DNA from: Clostridia bacterium
GTDB taxonomy: Bacteria > Bacillota > Clostridia > Christensenellales > Borkfalkiaceae
Reading direction: 5' to 3'
Assembly (NCBI GenBank): GCA_017453045.1
Contig: JAFTKX010000061.1
Coordinates: 1 to 45,834 of the forward strand
DNA length: 45,834 nt
Shown here: piece by piece, positions 1 to 6,367 of the stretch
How the letters are laid out: the number at the start of each line of letters is the position of its first letter
Position numbering within the stretch: position 1 is the stretch's first letter
Notes under the pieces: generated by a model
Databases searched by the model: none
Told to the model about the DNA's origin: nothing
The model's input: only the letters and a program-made list of their open reading frames with translations
Made by a program: the position numbers and the translations under genes

Positions 1-24
1 TCAACTCTATCATATTCTTTCATA

Positions 25-678
25 TTATCTTCTCCCATATGGTGTAATTAACACAATTTTTCCGTTTGGATATACCATCCAACCTGAACGAAAGGTTACG
101 TATTCGTTTTTATTTTTTCGCTTAAGTGTAATAGTGATATTTATCCGCTGACCATATTCATTAAGCAATCCCAGTTCATAATCTCCAACAGAATAAGCAA
201 GTGTTGCTTGTTTTATAAATTCTTGTTGCAAATATTCTGAATCCATTATACCATATCCCCAAAGTTCAAACAACTGTTTTTTATCATCAACGGCAGACGA
301 GACAAAAACGTATTTTGTAAATTTTGCAATAGGACTCTCTATCGTTGCTGTTATAGGATAAATATTTATGGTGTCACAATGGCAATTTGGGTGTAATGGC
401 TTCGTTGGGCACTTGTCTTTCACAAAACAACAACCGTTTAAATTTAAACATATTGCGCAATGCTTTGAAATTATGCCTTTTATTACGTTGGCACTCTTTT
501 CCTCACTACTTTCAGCAGGTTTTGTTGCGTGATGTACCCACTTCACCCATTTTGCTTGCAACGTCTTCTTTACATAATTACTAACTTCTTCAATTTTGCT
601 CACAGCCTTAATTTGTTCCCCCTTAAATTGAATTTTTACGGCGCAATTTGAGTGTAACACAAGATTTTCAAAAGTCAA
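25..678 (-). CDS. Cys/His-motif protein with DUF6883-like C-terminus
   Basis: 217 residues. The middle carries a CAIC...HPNCHC arrangement (about residues 71-101), like the Cys/His motif at the end of phage Mu F/SPP1 gp7-type head morphogenesis proteins. The C-terminal ~100 residues look like a DUF6883 domain: a basic start, a LQQEF...QATLAY helix, then strands ending in SGWMVYPNG and LITPYG. DUF6883 domains also occur at the ends of polymorphic toxins, so this could be a phage-head remnant or a toxin-like module; no catalytic residues are evident. The start ATG has only a weak purine stretch upstream. It lies beyond the 3' end of tRNA-Ser(GGA), a common integration site, but no att duplication was found. 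The domain calls are from pattern memory. Confidence 0.6.
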   Translation of the reverse strand: MTFENLVLHSNCAVKIQFKGEQIKAVSKIEEVSNYVKKTLQAKWVKWVHHATKPAESSEEKSANVIKGIISKHCAICLNLNGCCFVKDKCPTKPLHPNCHCDTINIYPITATIESPIAKFTKYVFVSSAVDDKKQLFELWGYGIMDSEYLQQEFIKQATLAYSVGDYELGLLNEYGQRINITITLKRKNKNEYVTFRSGWMVYPNGKIVLITPYGRR

Positions 679-767
679 TACTCTCTATACGAAGAATTTT
701 TACAAAATTTAAAGTATCCTTTAGTCTACAACCCCACCCGTTCGATTCCCCTCCATAGCGAACGCAA

Positions 768-806
768 AAAAATATAGCGGACACAAAAAGTGTCCGCTAT
801 ATTTTT
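768..806 (-). terminator. Hairpin terminator after tRNA-Ser
   Basis: A perfect 17-bp inverted repeat (768-784 with 790-806) encloses a 5-nt loop. It starts directly at the CCA end of the tRNA and ends in a T-rich run on the minus strand, as expected for termination of the tRNA transcript. Confidence 0.7.
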
Positions 807-894
807 GGCGGAAGCGAGGGGATTCGAACCCCTGAGCCCGTGAAGACTACACGATTTCCAATCGTGCCTGTTATGACCGCTTCGATACGCTTCC
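806..894 (-). tRNA. tRNA-Ser (anticodon GGA)
   Basis: Read on the minus strand, a 7-bp acceptor stem GGAAGCG/CGCTTCC is followed by GCCA, so the CCA end is encoded. The anticodon arm is CACGA-TTGGAAA-TCGTG, giving anticodon GGA. A long variable arm is present, as in class II tRNAs, and the T-arm is AGGGGTTCGAATCCCCT. The ~89-nt length fits a serine tRNA reading UCC/UCU. Confidence 0.95.
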
Positions 895-1175
895 ATCTAT
901 TATTCTCGATTTTACTTTTGCGTGCCCGTTATACTCGCTTTCGCTCGTGGCGTTCGCTTCGCTCGGCTGAAGACCGCTTCGCATTTGCCTTTGGCAAATC
1001 TTCGACTACTGTCGAAATAACTTCCATCTATTGTTCTCGATTTTACTTTTGCGTGCCCGTTATACTCGCTTTCGCTCGTGGCGTTCGCTTCGCTCGGCTG
1101 AAGACCGCTTCGCATTTGCCTTTGGCAAATCTTCGACTACTATCGAAATAACTTCCATCTATTATTCTCGATTTT
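890..1175. repeat. 131-bp tandem repeat abutting tRNA-Ser
   Basis: Two nearly identical 131-bp units (890-1020 and 1021-1151) are followed by the start of a third (1152-~1175). Each unit starts with CTTCCATCTATT. In the first unit the initial CTTCC is the 5' acceptor strand of tRNA-Ser, so the repeat overlaps the tRNA by 5 bases. The units hold small inverted repeats (TGCCTTTGGCA, GAAGACCGCTTC) and differ at only a few positions. The short reading frames here follow the repeat period and are not genes. The region to 1250 has no other gene. Confidence 0.9.
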
Positions 1176-1250
1176 ATCGTTCCGCAAATCGCTTACATAT
1201 TTTAGCCTATTTGTTACCGTTTGTCAAATGCTTTTGCGCATTTTTTATTT

Positions 1251-1553
1251 TTACTCGTCTATTACTTCAACGTAAAAACTAACCGGGCGAAATCCGTCGT
1301 TACAACTTATCATTGCCGACTTCTCGTTTTTCATCCAACCGTCGAAAAAATTACCGCCACCTTGAGATAGTTCCTTAACGAATTTTTCCATACTCTCCCA
1401 CGCGCTACTGCATAAATCGTTGGGCTTTTCTCCGTTTTCCGAAATAAAAACTTGCCCAACTTTTACGTCGCAAGCGTTCTTGATAGGGTTTTCATACAAC
1501 TTCATTAAATCTTTATATTCAGTTTTTCTTACTGCCGTAATTTTTACTTTCAT
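1251..1553 (-). CDS. TIGR04076 family protein
   Basis: A 100-residue protein with the family's features: an N-terminal strand MKVKITAVRKTE, the middle motif KVGQVFISENG, SSAWESM, a GGG patch (GGGNFFDGW) and the C-terminal SCNDGFRPVSFYVE. The family is small, widespread in anaerobes and of unknown function. The start has no Shine-Dalgarno sequence: an extended -10 (TGG TATAAT) sits only 6 nt before the ATG, which suggests a leaderless mRNA. It stands alone, divergent from the XRE gene. Confidence 0.85.
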   Translation of the reverse strand: MKVKITAVRKTEYKDLMKLYENPIKNACDVKVGQVFISENGEKPNDLCSSAWESMEKFVKELSQGGGNFFDGWMKNEKSAMISCNDGFRPVSFYVEVIDE

Positions 1554-1559
1554 ATCTCA

Positions 1560-1565
1560 ATTATA
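1560..1565 (-). promoter_or_regulatory. Extended -10 promoter of the TIGR04076 gene
   Basis: The minus strand reads TGG TATAAT with no good -35 hexamer. The predicted transcription start falls on or next to the A of the ATG at 1553. Confidence 0.5.
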
Positions 1566-1650
1566 CCATTATTTATCTTATTTTGCACTCATTTTAATCA
1601 ATATTTTTACTGATGCAACCTAAAGTTGCGAAATTGCAAGCCGAAATTGG

Positions 1651-1679
1651 TTGTATAAACTTAAAAAAAGCCGTATAAT
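1651..1679 (+). promoter_or_regulatory. Sigma-A promoter of the XRE gene
   Basis: TTGTAT at 1651-1656, a 17-nt spacer, then TATAAT at 1674-1679, 28 nt before the start codon. Confidence 0.65.
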
Positions 1680-1707
1680 GTAACCATAAACATAAGGAGA
1701 AGACAAT

Positions 1708-2487
1708 ATGACTAACGCAGAAATACTTGGAAACAAATTATACGACTTGCGCAAAACGACGGGACTTTCGCAAGAAGAACTCGCCGACAAGTTAGGAGTT
1801 TCTCGCCAAGCAATTTCCAAATGGGAACGTGGCGAAGCCCTTCCAGACACGGCAAATTTAATTGCGCTTGCAAAACTATATAACGTTTCGCTCGACGAAC
1901 TCGTTGGAAACGACAACGCAACTAAATCAGCCGACGACGAAAAGAAAACGGAAGATAAACGCCAAACGACTTACGAAGACGAAAACGTAAAGATTAAAGT
2001 AGACCAAAACGGCATAAAAGTAGACTGTAAAGACGATGACGATAGAGTAAAAGTCGATATCGACGAAAATGGAATTAGCGTTAAAGTAGGCGAAGACGAG
2101 GACGACGACGATTGTGAAGACGACGTTGACGACGGCGAAGTTTATTATTCTTATAACGGTCAGCCAACGAATAAAAAACGCAATATTTTAAGGCTTTTAC
2201 ACAGTTTACCTTACCCTATCATAACGACAATCGCATTTTTACTTTGGGGGTTTTTAGGTGAGGCTTTCCACGTTTCTTGGACGCTCTTTATAACTATACC
2301 CATATATTACACTTTAATTGATTGTTTTAGATTAAAAAGAGTAAGCCATTTTGCTTATCCTGTGTTTATTACTTTCGTATACTTGCTTATAGGTATGCAA
2401 TGGGGACTTTGGCATCCGTTTTGGATATTATATTTAACAATTCCCTTATTTTACCCGATTGCAAACGCAATAGATAAAAAATCGTAA
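1708..2487 (+). CDS. XRE-family regulator with acidic linker and membrane C-terminus
   Basis: 259 residues. Residues ~5-60 are a Cro/C1-type helix-turn-helix (LRKTTGLSQEELADKLGVS, then RQAISKWERGEALP). Residues ~70-145 are a very acidic, repetitive linker rich in DDD/EDE with short strand-like repeats (VKVDQNGIKVD, VKVDIDENGISVKV). The last ~95 residues hold about four hydrophobic segments typical of a membrane anchor. AAGGAGAAGACAAT precedes the ATG. The layout suggests a membrane-tethered regulator responding to an envelope signal (inference). The gene is monocistronic, with its own promoter and a terminator shared with the convergent gene. Confidence 0.85.
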   Translation: MTNAEILGNKLYDLRKTTGLSQEELADKLGVSRQAISKWERGEALPDTANLIALAKLYNVSLDELVGNDNATKSADDEKKTEDKRQTTYEDENVKIKVDQNGIKVDCKDDDDRVKVDIDENGISVKVGEDEDDDDCEDDVDDGEVYYSYNGQPTNKKRNILRLLHSLPYPIITTIAFLLWGFLGEAFHVSWTLFITIPIYYTLIDCFRLKRVSHFAYPVFITFVYLLIGMQWGLWHPFWILYLTIPLFYPIANAIDKKS

Positions 2488-2503
2488 AATAACTCAAATT
2501 TTT

Positions 2504-2536
2504 AAGGGCGAAACCTTTTTGGTTTCGCCCTTTCTT
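2504..2536. terminator. Bidirectional terminator
   Basis: A 12-bp stem AAGGGCGAAACC/GGTTTCGCCCTT with a TTTTT loop, followed by TTCTTTTT on the plus strand. It lies between the convergent XRE and sugar isomerase genes. Confidence 0.85.
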
Positions 2537-2537
2537 T

Positions 2538-3380
2538 TTACTCTAAAAATTCTTTTACGCCTTTGATTAAATTATACTCTCTCCTACCCTGTAAAACCTT
2601 TGTAGGACAGTCGCTAACGTGAGTTTCCAAACAAAAAACACCTTGATAATCGACTTCCTTAAGGGCTTTTGCGAATTTTTCCCAGTCGCAAACACCGCTT
2701 TTGGGAAGTCCATGACAATCTCTTTTTCCGTCGTTATCGTGAACGTGCAAACACGCCAAGAGCCCACCGATTTTTTTAACCGATTCGCTTGGCTGATTGC
2801 CCCAAATTAAATCGTGCCCCGTGTCTAAACAAATTTTCAAATTGTCCTTTCCAACAGTTTTAACGAAGTCGATACAACTTTCTACCGACGAAATCGGAAA
2901 ATTTAAAAAAGGCATATTTTCTATACAAACGACAACTCCTAAATCATTTGCGTACGAGCAAAGTTCTTTAAAAAAGTCTACGTTAATTTGCATAACGCTT
3001 TCAGCGTTTTCACAACCTCCTTCGCCAAATGGCATAAGCGGATGAACGACGAAATGTTTAGCCCCTAAATAATGAGTTCCCATTATCGCCTTTTTCATTG
3101 CCGTGAGCCTTTCCGCTCTATCTTCTTCGGTAAAATCTTTAGGCGGAAATCTCCAAGGAGCGTGAGTTTGACAAATAACTATACCTTGTTCTTCGACTAC
3201 TTTTCTTTTCTTTTTCAACGTCTTTTCAAAAGCGTCGCCACTAAGTTTAAAAAAGTCGGTATCCGTATTTATAAAGCCTTGAAAGTCCACGCAGTCGTAA
3301 CCGTGAAGTTTCATTTTTTTAGCGCCTTCTTTTGTGCCGTAGCGTAATAAATACGCCGTGCTAACAATTCCTATTTTCAT
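2538..3380 (-). CDS. Sugar phosphate isomerase/epimerase-like TIM-barrel protein
   Basis: About 280 residues of the xylose isomerase-like TIM-barrel (AP endonuclease 2) superfamily. Strand-end motifs include CQTHAPWRFP, FVVHPLMPFG, VVCIENMPF, KICLDTGHDL, CLHVHDN and FCLETHV, which supply the usual His, Glu and Asp metal ligands. The true start is taken at MKIGIV, because AAGGGG lies at the right distance and the preceding frame contains that site. It begins ~34 nt after the hydrogenase stop, so it is probably the last gene of the leftward operon. The substrate cannot be told from the sequence; members act on keto-sugars and inositols. Confidence 0.8.
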   Translation of the reverse strand: MKIGIVSTAYLLRYGTKEGAKKMKLHGYDCVDFQGFINTDTDFFKLSGDAFEKTLKKKRKVVEEQGIVICQTHAPWRFPPKDFTEEDRAERLTAMKKAIMGTHYLGAKHFVVHPLMPFGEGGCENAESVMQINVDFFKELCSYANDLGVVVCIENMPFLNFPISSVESCIDFVKTVGKDNLKICLDTGHDLIWGNQPSESVKKIGGLLACLHVHDNDGKRDCHGLPKSGVCDWEKFAKALKEVDYQGVFCLETHVSDCPTKVLQGRREYNLIKGVKEFLE

Positions 3381-3413
3381 CATATTCCCCTTATAAATCA
3401 ACCTATAGGTCGA

Positions 3414-3917
3414 TTATTTTACATTTTCAGAAGTCGCTTCTTTTGCGTAATCGTCAATTTTTTTAGCGTTTTTATCGTCGTGATTTAAGCATCCCGCGCC
3501 ACCGACGCATCCGCCTTTACACGCCATACCTTCGATAAAGTTGTACGGCAATACGCCCTTTGACGCTTTTAAAAGCGCAGACCTACATTCTTCTATTCCG
3601 TTACAAGAAATAGGCTTTACTTCAAACTCCGACGACCTATTTTTCATATCGCTTGCAACGGCTTCGGAAAGTCCGCCCGAACGCGCGAAAATTCTACCGT
3701 AATAAGACGCTTGGCAAAGGTCGGTTTTTTCAAGCGTAGTTACGTCTATATCCTTACTGTCGATAAGCGCCTGCAATTCTTCAAAAGTCATCACGCTATC
3801 GACGTATCCTTGATATTCTTCGCGTTGAAATTCAGTCTTTTTAGCCGTACACGGACCTATGAACACAGTCTTTGCCGTGCCGTCTTGTTCTTTTAAAAAT
3901 CTTCCCATCGTTCCCAT
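3414..3917 (-). CDS. [FeFe]-hydrogenase, C-terminal part (after frameshift)
   Basis: This is the downstream piece of the hydrogenase, 167 residues counted from an internal ATG. The open frame continues upstream to about 4009 and encodes the first H-cluster motif SSCCPAF. The visible part carries the second (IGPCTAKKTE) and third (EGMACKGGCVGGAG) motifs, so all H-cluster cysteines are present if the two frames are joined. The motifs fit a monomeric group B-type enzyme rather than the classic group A. Translation from the internal ATG alone would omit the first motif and is unlikely to give an active enzyme. Confidence 0.8.
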   Translation of the reverse strand: MGTMGRFLKEQDGTAKTVFIGPCTAKKTEFQREEYQGYVDSVMTFEELQALIDSKDIDVTTLEKTDLCQASYYGRIFARSGGLSEAVASDMKNRSSEFEVKPISCNGIEECRSALLKASKGVLPYNFIEGMACKGGCVGGAGCLNHDDKNAKKIDDYAKEATSENVK

Positions 3918-4003
3918 AGGCGAAAGATTTTTCGATACGCTGTCTTTTAAAGCGGGAAAATTCTTCTCCAGATAGGAAACGAACGCAGGACAGCAAGAAG
4001 AAG

Positions 4004-4822
4004 TTAAAAAGCCTTTTCTTCAAGTTCTTTACTTTCGCTTGCAGTAACCATATCCGCGCCGTGAGCAACTTCCACTATATCCGTAAAGCCTAAAAGTTTA
4101 ATCGCCGTTAAAACCTGTCCGAGTTCAGCATATCTAAACTGACTTGCAATAGACGGCGCTATCATTGCGTAAACCTTATAGTTTTTACCGCCGTTAGAAC
4201 CTTTTATCATATCTATTACGTCTAATATGTAAGACCTGTCGGTGATTGCGCCAAACGGACATTGATAAGCGCACGCGCCACACGCTATACACTTGTCGTA
4301 GTCGATTTTTGCTTCTTTGTTTTCTCCCATCGAAATCGCGTGGACTTTACAACTTGCTTCGCACGGGCGTTTATAGTTGTTTATAGCGTTGTACGGACAT
4401 GCAGCAGCGCATCTACCGCACTCTACGCATTTAGTCTTGTCAATATGCGCCTTTTGGTCGCTACCAAAACTAATCGCGCCGACGGGACATACGTCTTCGC
4501 AACGGTGAGCAAGACAACCCCTACAAACCGAAGTTACTTCGTAACCGCCCGTAGGACAGTCCTCACACGCTATATCTATAACCTGTATAACCTTTTTGTT
4601 AAACCTATTTCCGCCGATTGCGAGTTTCACTCTTTCGGAAAGAATTGCTCTTTCTTTATAGACGCAACATCTCATAGTGGGCACTTTGCCCGACGAAATT
4701 TTCTTAGGAATTTCGGTTATATTTTCAAGTAGCGCGTCTTTCCACGCGAGCGACGCTACTTCGGTTAAAACCTTATATTTAAGTAATTGTACTTTATTGT
4801 CAAATTTATTTTTACTGTTCAT
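4004..4822 (-). CDS. [FeFe]-hydrogenase, N-terminal iron-sulfur part (before frameshift)
   Basis: 272 residues. After ~80 residues come several cysteine clusters: CEDCPTGG, CRGCLAHRCEDVCP, CVECGRCAAACPYNAI, CEASCKV and CIACGACAYQCPFGAI, enough for several [4Fe-4S] clusters. The start of the hydrogenase domain follows (MIAPSIASQF, VEVAHGADMV). The frame stops at TAA (4004-4006) right after GCT TTT, inside a run of five T on the coding strand. One extra T, or a -1 slip on UUU, restores the reading through LTSSCCPAF. It could be a real mutation, an assembly error in the homopolymer, or programmed frameshifting. The start overlaps the upstream stop as TAATG, so translation is coupled. Confidence 0.85.
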   Translation of the reverse strand: MNSKNKFDNKVQLLKYKVLTEVASLAWKDALLENITEIPKKISSGKVPTMRCCVYKERAILSERVKLAIGGNRFNKKVIQVIDIACEDCPTGGYEVTSVCRGCLAHRCEDVCPVGAISFGSDQKAHIDKTKCVECGRCAAACPYNAINNYKRPCEASCKVHAISMGENKEAKIDYDKCIACGACAYQCPFGAITDRSYILDVIDMIKGSNGGKNYKVYAMIAPSIASQFRYAELGQVLTAIKLLGFTDIVEVAHGADMVTASESKELEEKAF

Positions 4823-5574
4823 TATTCCACCGAGTTTACGTGTTTCATCAATATTTCTCTATTTTCCGCCTTGCCTTTGATAAGTTGAGCGGCGGCGATA
4901 AGCGGAATCCACTTTCTTGCGTATTCCTCGCTCGTACCTTTCTTTTTGCAAAAGAGTTTTAAGTATTTTTCGGCAATATCTTTTTTGCCTTCGAGTTCAA
5001 AAATTAAATAAGTTTTAGCGGCGTCTGCCGAAGCGTTGCCCTGACTTGCGTGCGACCAGTCGATTATATACGGCGTTCCGTCGGGCTTTATGATAACGTT
5101 AGACGGGTTAAAGTCGCAATGAAGCACGCTGTTATGGTCGGGCATTTCTTTCCAACGCATAGCGAGATCGTAACGGGTTGACGCGTCTAAATCAGACTTA
5201 AAAATCTTGTCGGTCATCTTATCTTTAAACTTTGTAAGAAGCGGTGAACGACAGGCGTGAATTTCCATTTGTAAATCGACGAATAACTCTAAATACTCGT
5301 CGAGTTTTTCAGGATTGTCCGCCATGAGTTTTTCGAGCGTTATACCGTCGATATACTCCATAACGATAGCGCATTTGCCTTCGATTGCCGTAACTTCTAT
5401 AATTTTGGGGATTTTTAAGCCCGTTTCTTCAATTCGCGCTTGATTTAAGCCTTCGTTTAAAACGTTTGATTTTGAATAGGTTTCGTCGAAAATTTTATAA
5501 ACCTTATCGCCGTCGCGGTATATTAACTTACTCTTTCTTTCGGCGATTGAACTTATCTCGTGAATAGTTTTCAT
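4822..5574 (-). CDS. Aminoglycoside phosphotransferase/choline kinase-like protein
   Basis: 250 residues with a small-kinase fold. The N-lobe has KLIYRDGDKVYKIF, the hinge AIVMEYIDG, the catalytic loop LHCDFNPSNVI and the metal-binding IIDWSHAS. This is the APH family (TIGR02172-like), whose members phosphorylate small molecules; the substrate is unknown and resistance should not be assumed. AAGGAAAGAAC precedes the ATG and a TTGACA-17-TAAAAT promoter lies ~80 nt upstream. It is the first gene of the operon that continues, by a one-base overlap, into the hydrogenase. Confidence 0.85.
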   Translation of the reverse strand: MKTIHEISSIAERKSKLIYRDGDKVYKIFDETYSKSNVLNEGLNQARIEETGLKIPKIIEVTAIEGKCAIVMEYIDGITLEKLMADNPEKLDEYLELFVDLQMEIHACRSPLLTKFKDKMTDKIFKSDLDASTRYDLAMRWKEMPDHNSVLHCDFNPSNVIIKPDGTPYIIDWSHASQGNASADAAKTYLIFELEGKKDIAEKYLKLFCKKKGTSEEYARKWIPLIAAAQLIKGKAENREILMKHVNSVE

Positions 5575-5656
5575 GTTCTTTCCTTATCGTATATATTAAC
5601 CGTAAGAAGTTATCTCCCCTTGCTATAAAAGAAGAAACTTCCCACACTATTATATA

Positions 5657-5685
5657 ATTTTACTATAATATATTGAAGTTGTCAA
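5657..5685 (-). promoter_or_regulatory. Sigma-A promoter of the phosphotransferase-hydrogenase operon
   Basis: On the minus strand TTGACA (5685-5680), a 17-nt spacer and TAAAAT (5662-5657). It leaves a leader of about 75 nt. Confidence 0.75.
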
Positions 5686-5778
5686 TACCCTTTTAGAAAA
5701 TTTTATAAAACAAATCGAGAAATACGCTTAATAAATTTATAATAAAAGGCTGAGGCACAGCGTATGACTGATTTTAAT

Positions 5779-5903
5779 GAAAAGGGTTAGATTCAAGCAA
5801 GACGGGATTTTTATGAGATTTTTGCAAGGGAATTACCTTGCTCAAAATCGGAATTGCAAAAAACCATAAAAAGACTTGTATTGCATGGCAACTAAACCTT
5901 TTT
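5779..5903. repeat. Structured repeat, copy A (diverged)
   Basis: The outer arms pair, AAAAGGGTTAG with CTAAACCTTTTT. A long inner stem pairs TTTTTATG...TTTTTGCAA with TTGCAAAAAACCATAAAAA. It shares AGATTCAAGCAAGAC and GTATTGC with the other copies. It is tandem with the next copy. The rest of the 5575-6156 gap has only the promoter and terminator listed. Confidence 0.6.
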
Positions 5904-6023
5904 AAGTTTTAGATACAAGGCAGACAAGGCTCGCTTTAAAGTATAAGACTCGATAGACCTTGTTGGTCATCGTGGTTTAGACTTTAAAGCAGTAACACAG
6001 TATGCCGAAGTATATAAGACTTA
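5904..6023. repeat. Structured repeat, copy B
   Basis: The outer stem pairs AAGTTTTAGATAC with GTATATAAGACTT. The inner stem GCTTTAAAGT/ACTTTAAAGC is perfect. The apical hairpin is GACC-TTGTT-GGTC flanked by GAT/ATC. The same apical hairpin recurs at 22.8-23.0 kb, where different stem sequences still pair. Confidence 0.7.
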
Positions 6024-6056
6024 AAAATTCAGTCGCGAGTTGTAACATAGCCTAAT

Positions 6057-6116
6057 AAAAAAAGACAGTATTTTAGATAAAACTCTTATAGAGCATTACT
6101 AAATTCTGTCTTTTTT
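6057..6116. terminator. Terminator of the feo operon
   Basis: AAAAAAGACAG (with a partly paired extension) and CTGTCTTTTTT form a stem with a long loop. It lies ~40 nt past the last feo gene. Confidence 0.6.
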
Positions 6117-6156
6117 ACGTACGACTTATTAGAAGTGTTATATTTACAAAAGGCGT

Positions 6157-6339
6157 TTATTCGTTATCTTTATTTTGTGAATTTTGAGCGTTACATTTAC
6201 TGCTTCGTTTAGTTTTACATTGCTTGCAATACGGACAGCCTATACACTTTTCACCGCGTTTTTTGGCTCTCCATAAATACCAAACGATACCTGCAACTAT
6301 CAAAAGTAATATAACGATAACTATAATGTTTTCTAACAT
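6157..6339 (-). CDS. FeoB-associated Cys-rich membrane protein
   Basis: 60 residues: one transmembrane helix (MLENIIVIVILLLIVAGIVW) followed by a basic tail with the cysteine cluster CIGCPYCKQCK. Such proteins commonly follow feoB in Firmicutes and are thought to support ferrous-iron uptake, though their exact role is not established. The ATG is chosen because AAGGA sits 9 nt upstream; the in-frame TTG three codons earlier overlaps that region. It lies 28 nt after the feoB stop. Confidence 0.85.
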   Translation of the reverse strand: MLENIIVIVILLLIVAGIVWYLWRAKKRGEKCIGCPYCKQCKTKRSSKCNAQNSQNKDNE

Positions 6340-6367
6340 ACGCTTCAATCCTTAATTATAGGGATAC

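Noticed and set aside
729-765. TTCGATTCCCCTCC resembles a tRNA or tmRNA 3' end
   Set aside because: No T-stem partner, acceptor arm or upstream tRNA/tmRNA part could be found, and it is inverted relative to tRNA-Ser, so it is not an att duplication.
840-1282. Several short reading frames on both strands
   Set aside because: They follow the 131-bp repeat period or overlap tRNA-Ser, have no ribosome sites and no protein-like pattern.
4822-5574. Aminoglycoside resistance gene
   Set aside because: Only the general kinase motifs are present; the context (hydrogenase, sugar isomerase-like) and the wide family give no support for drug resistance.
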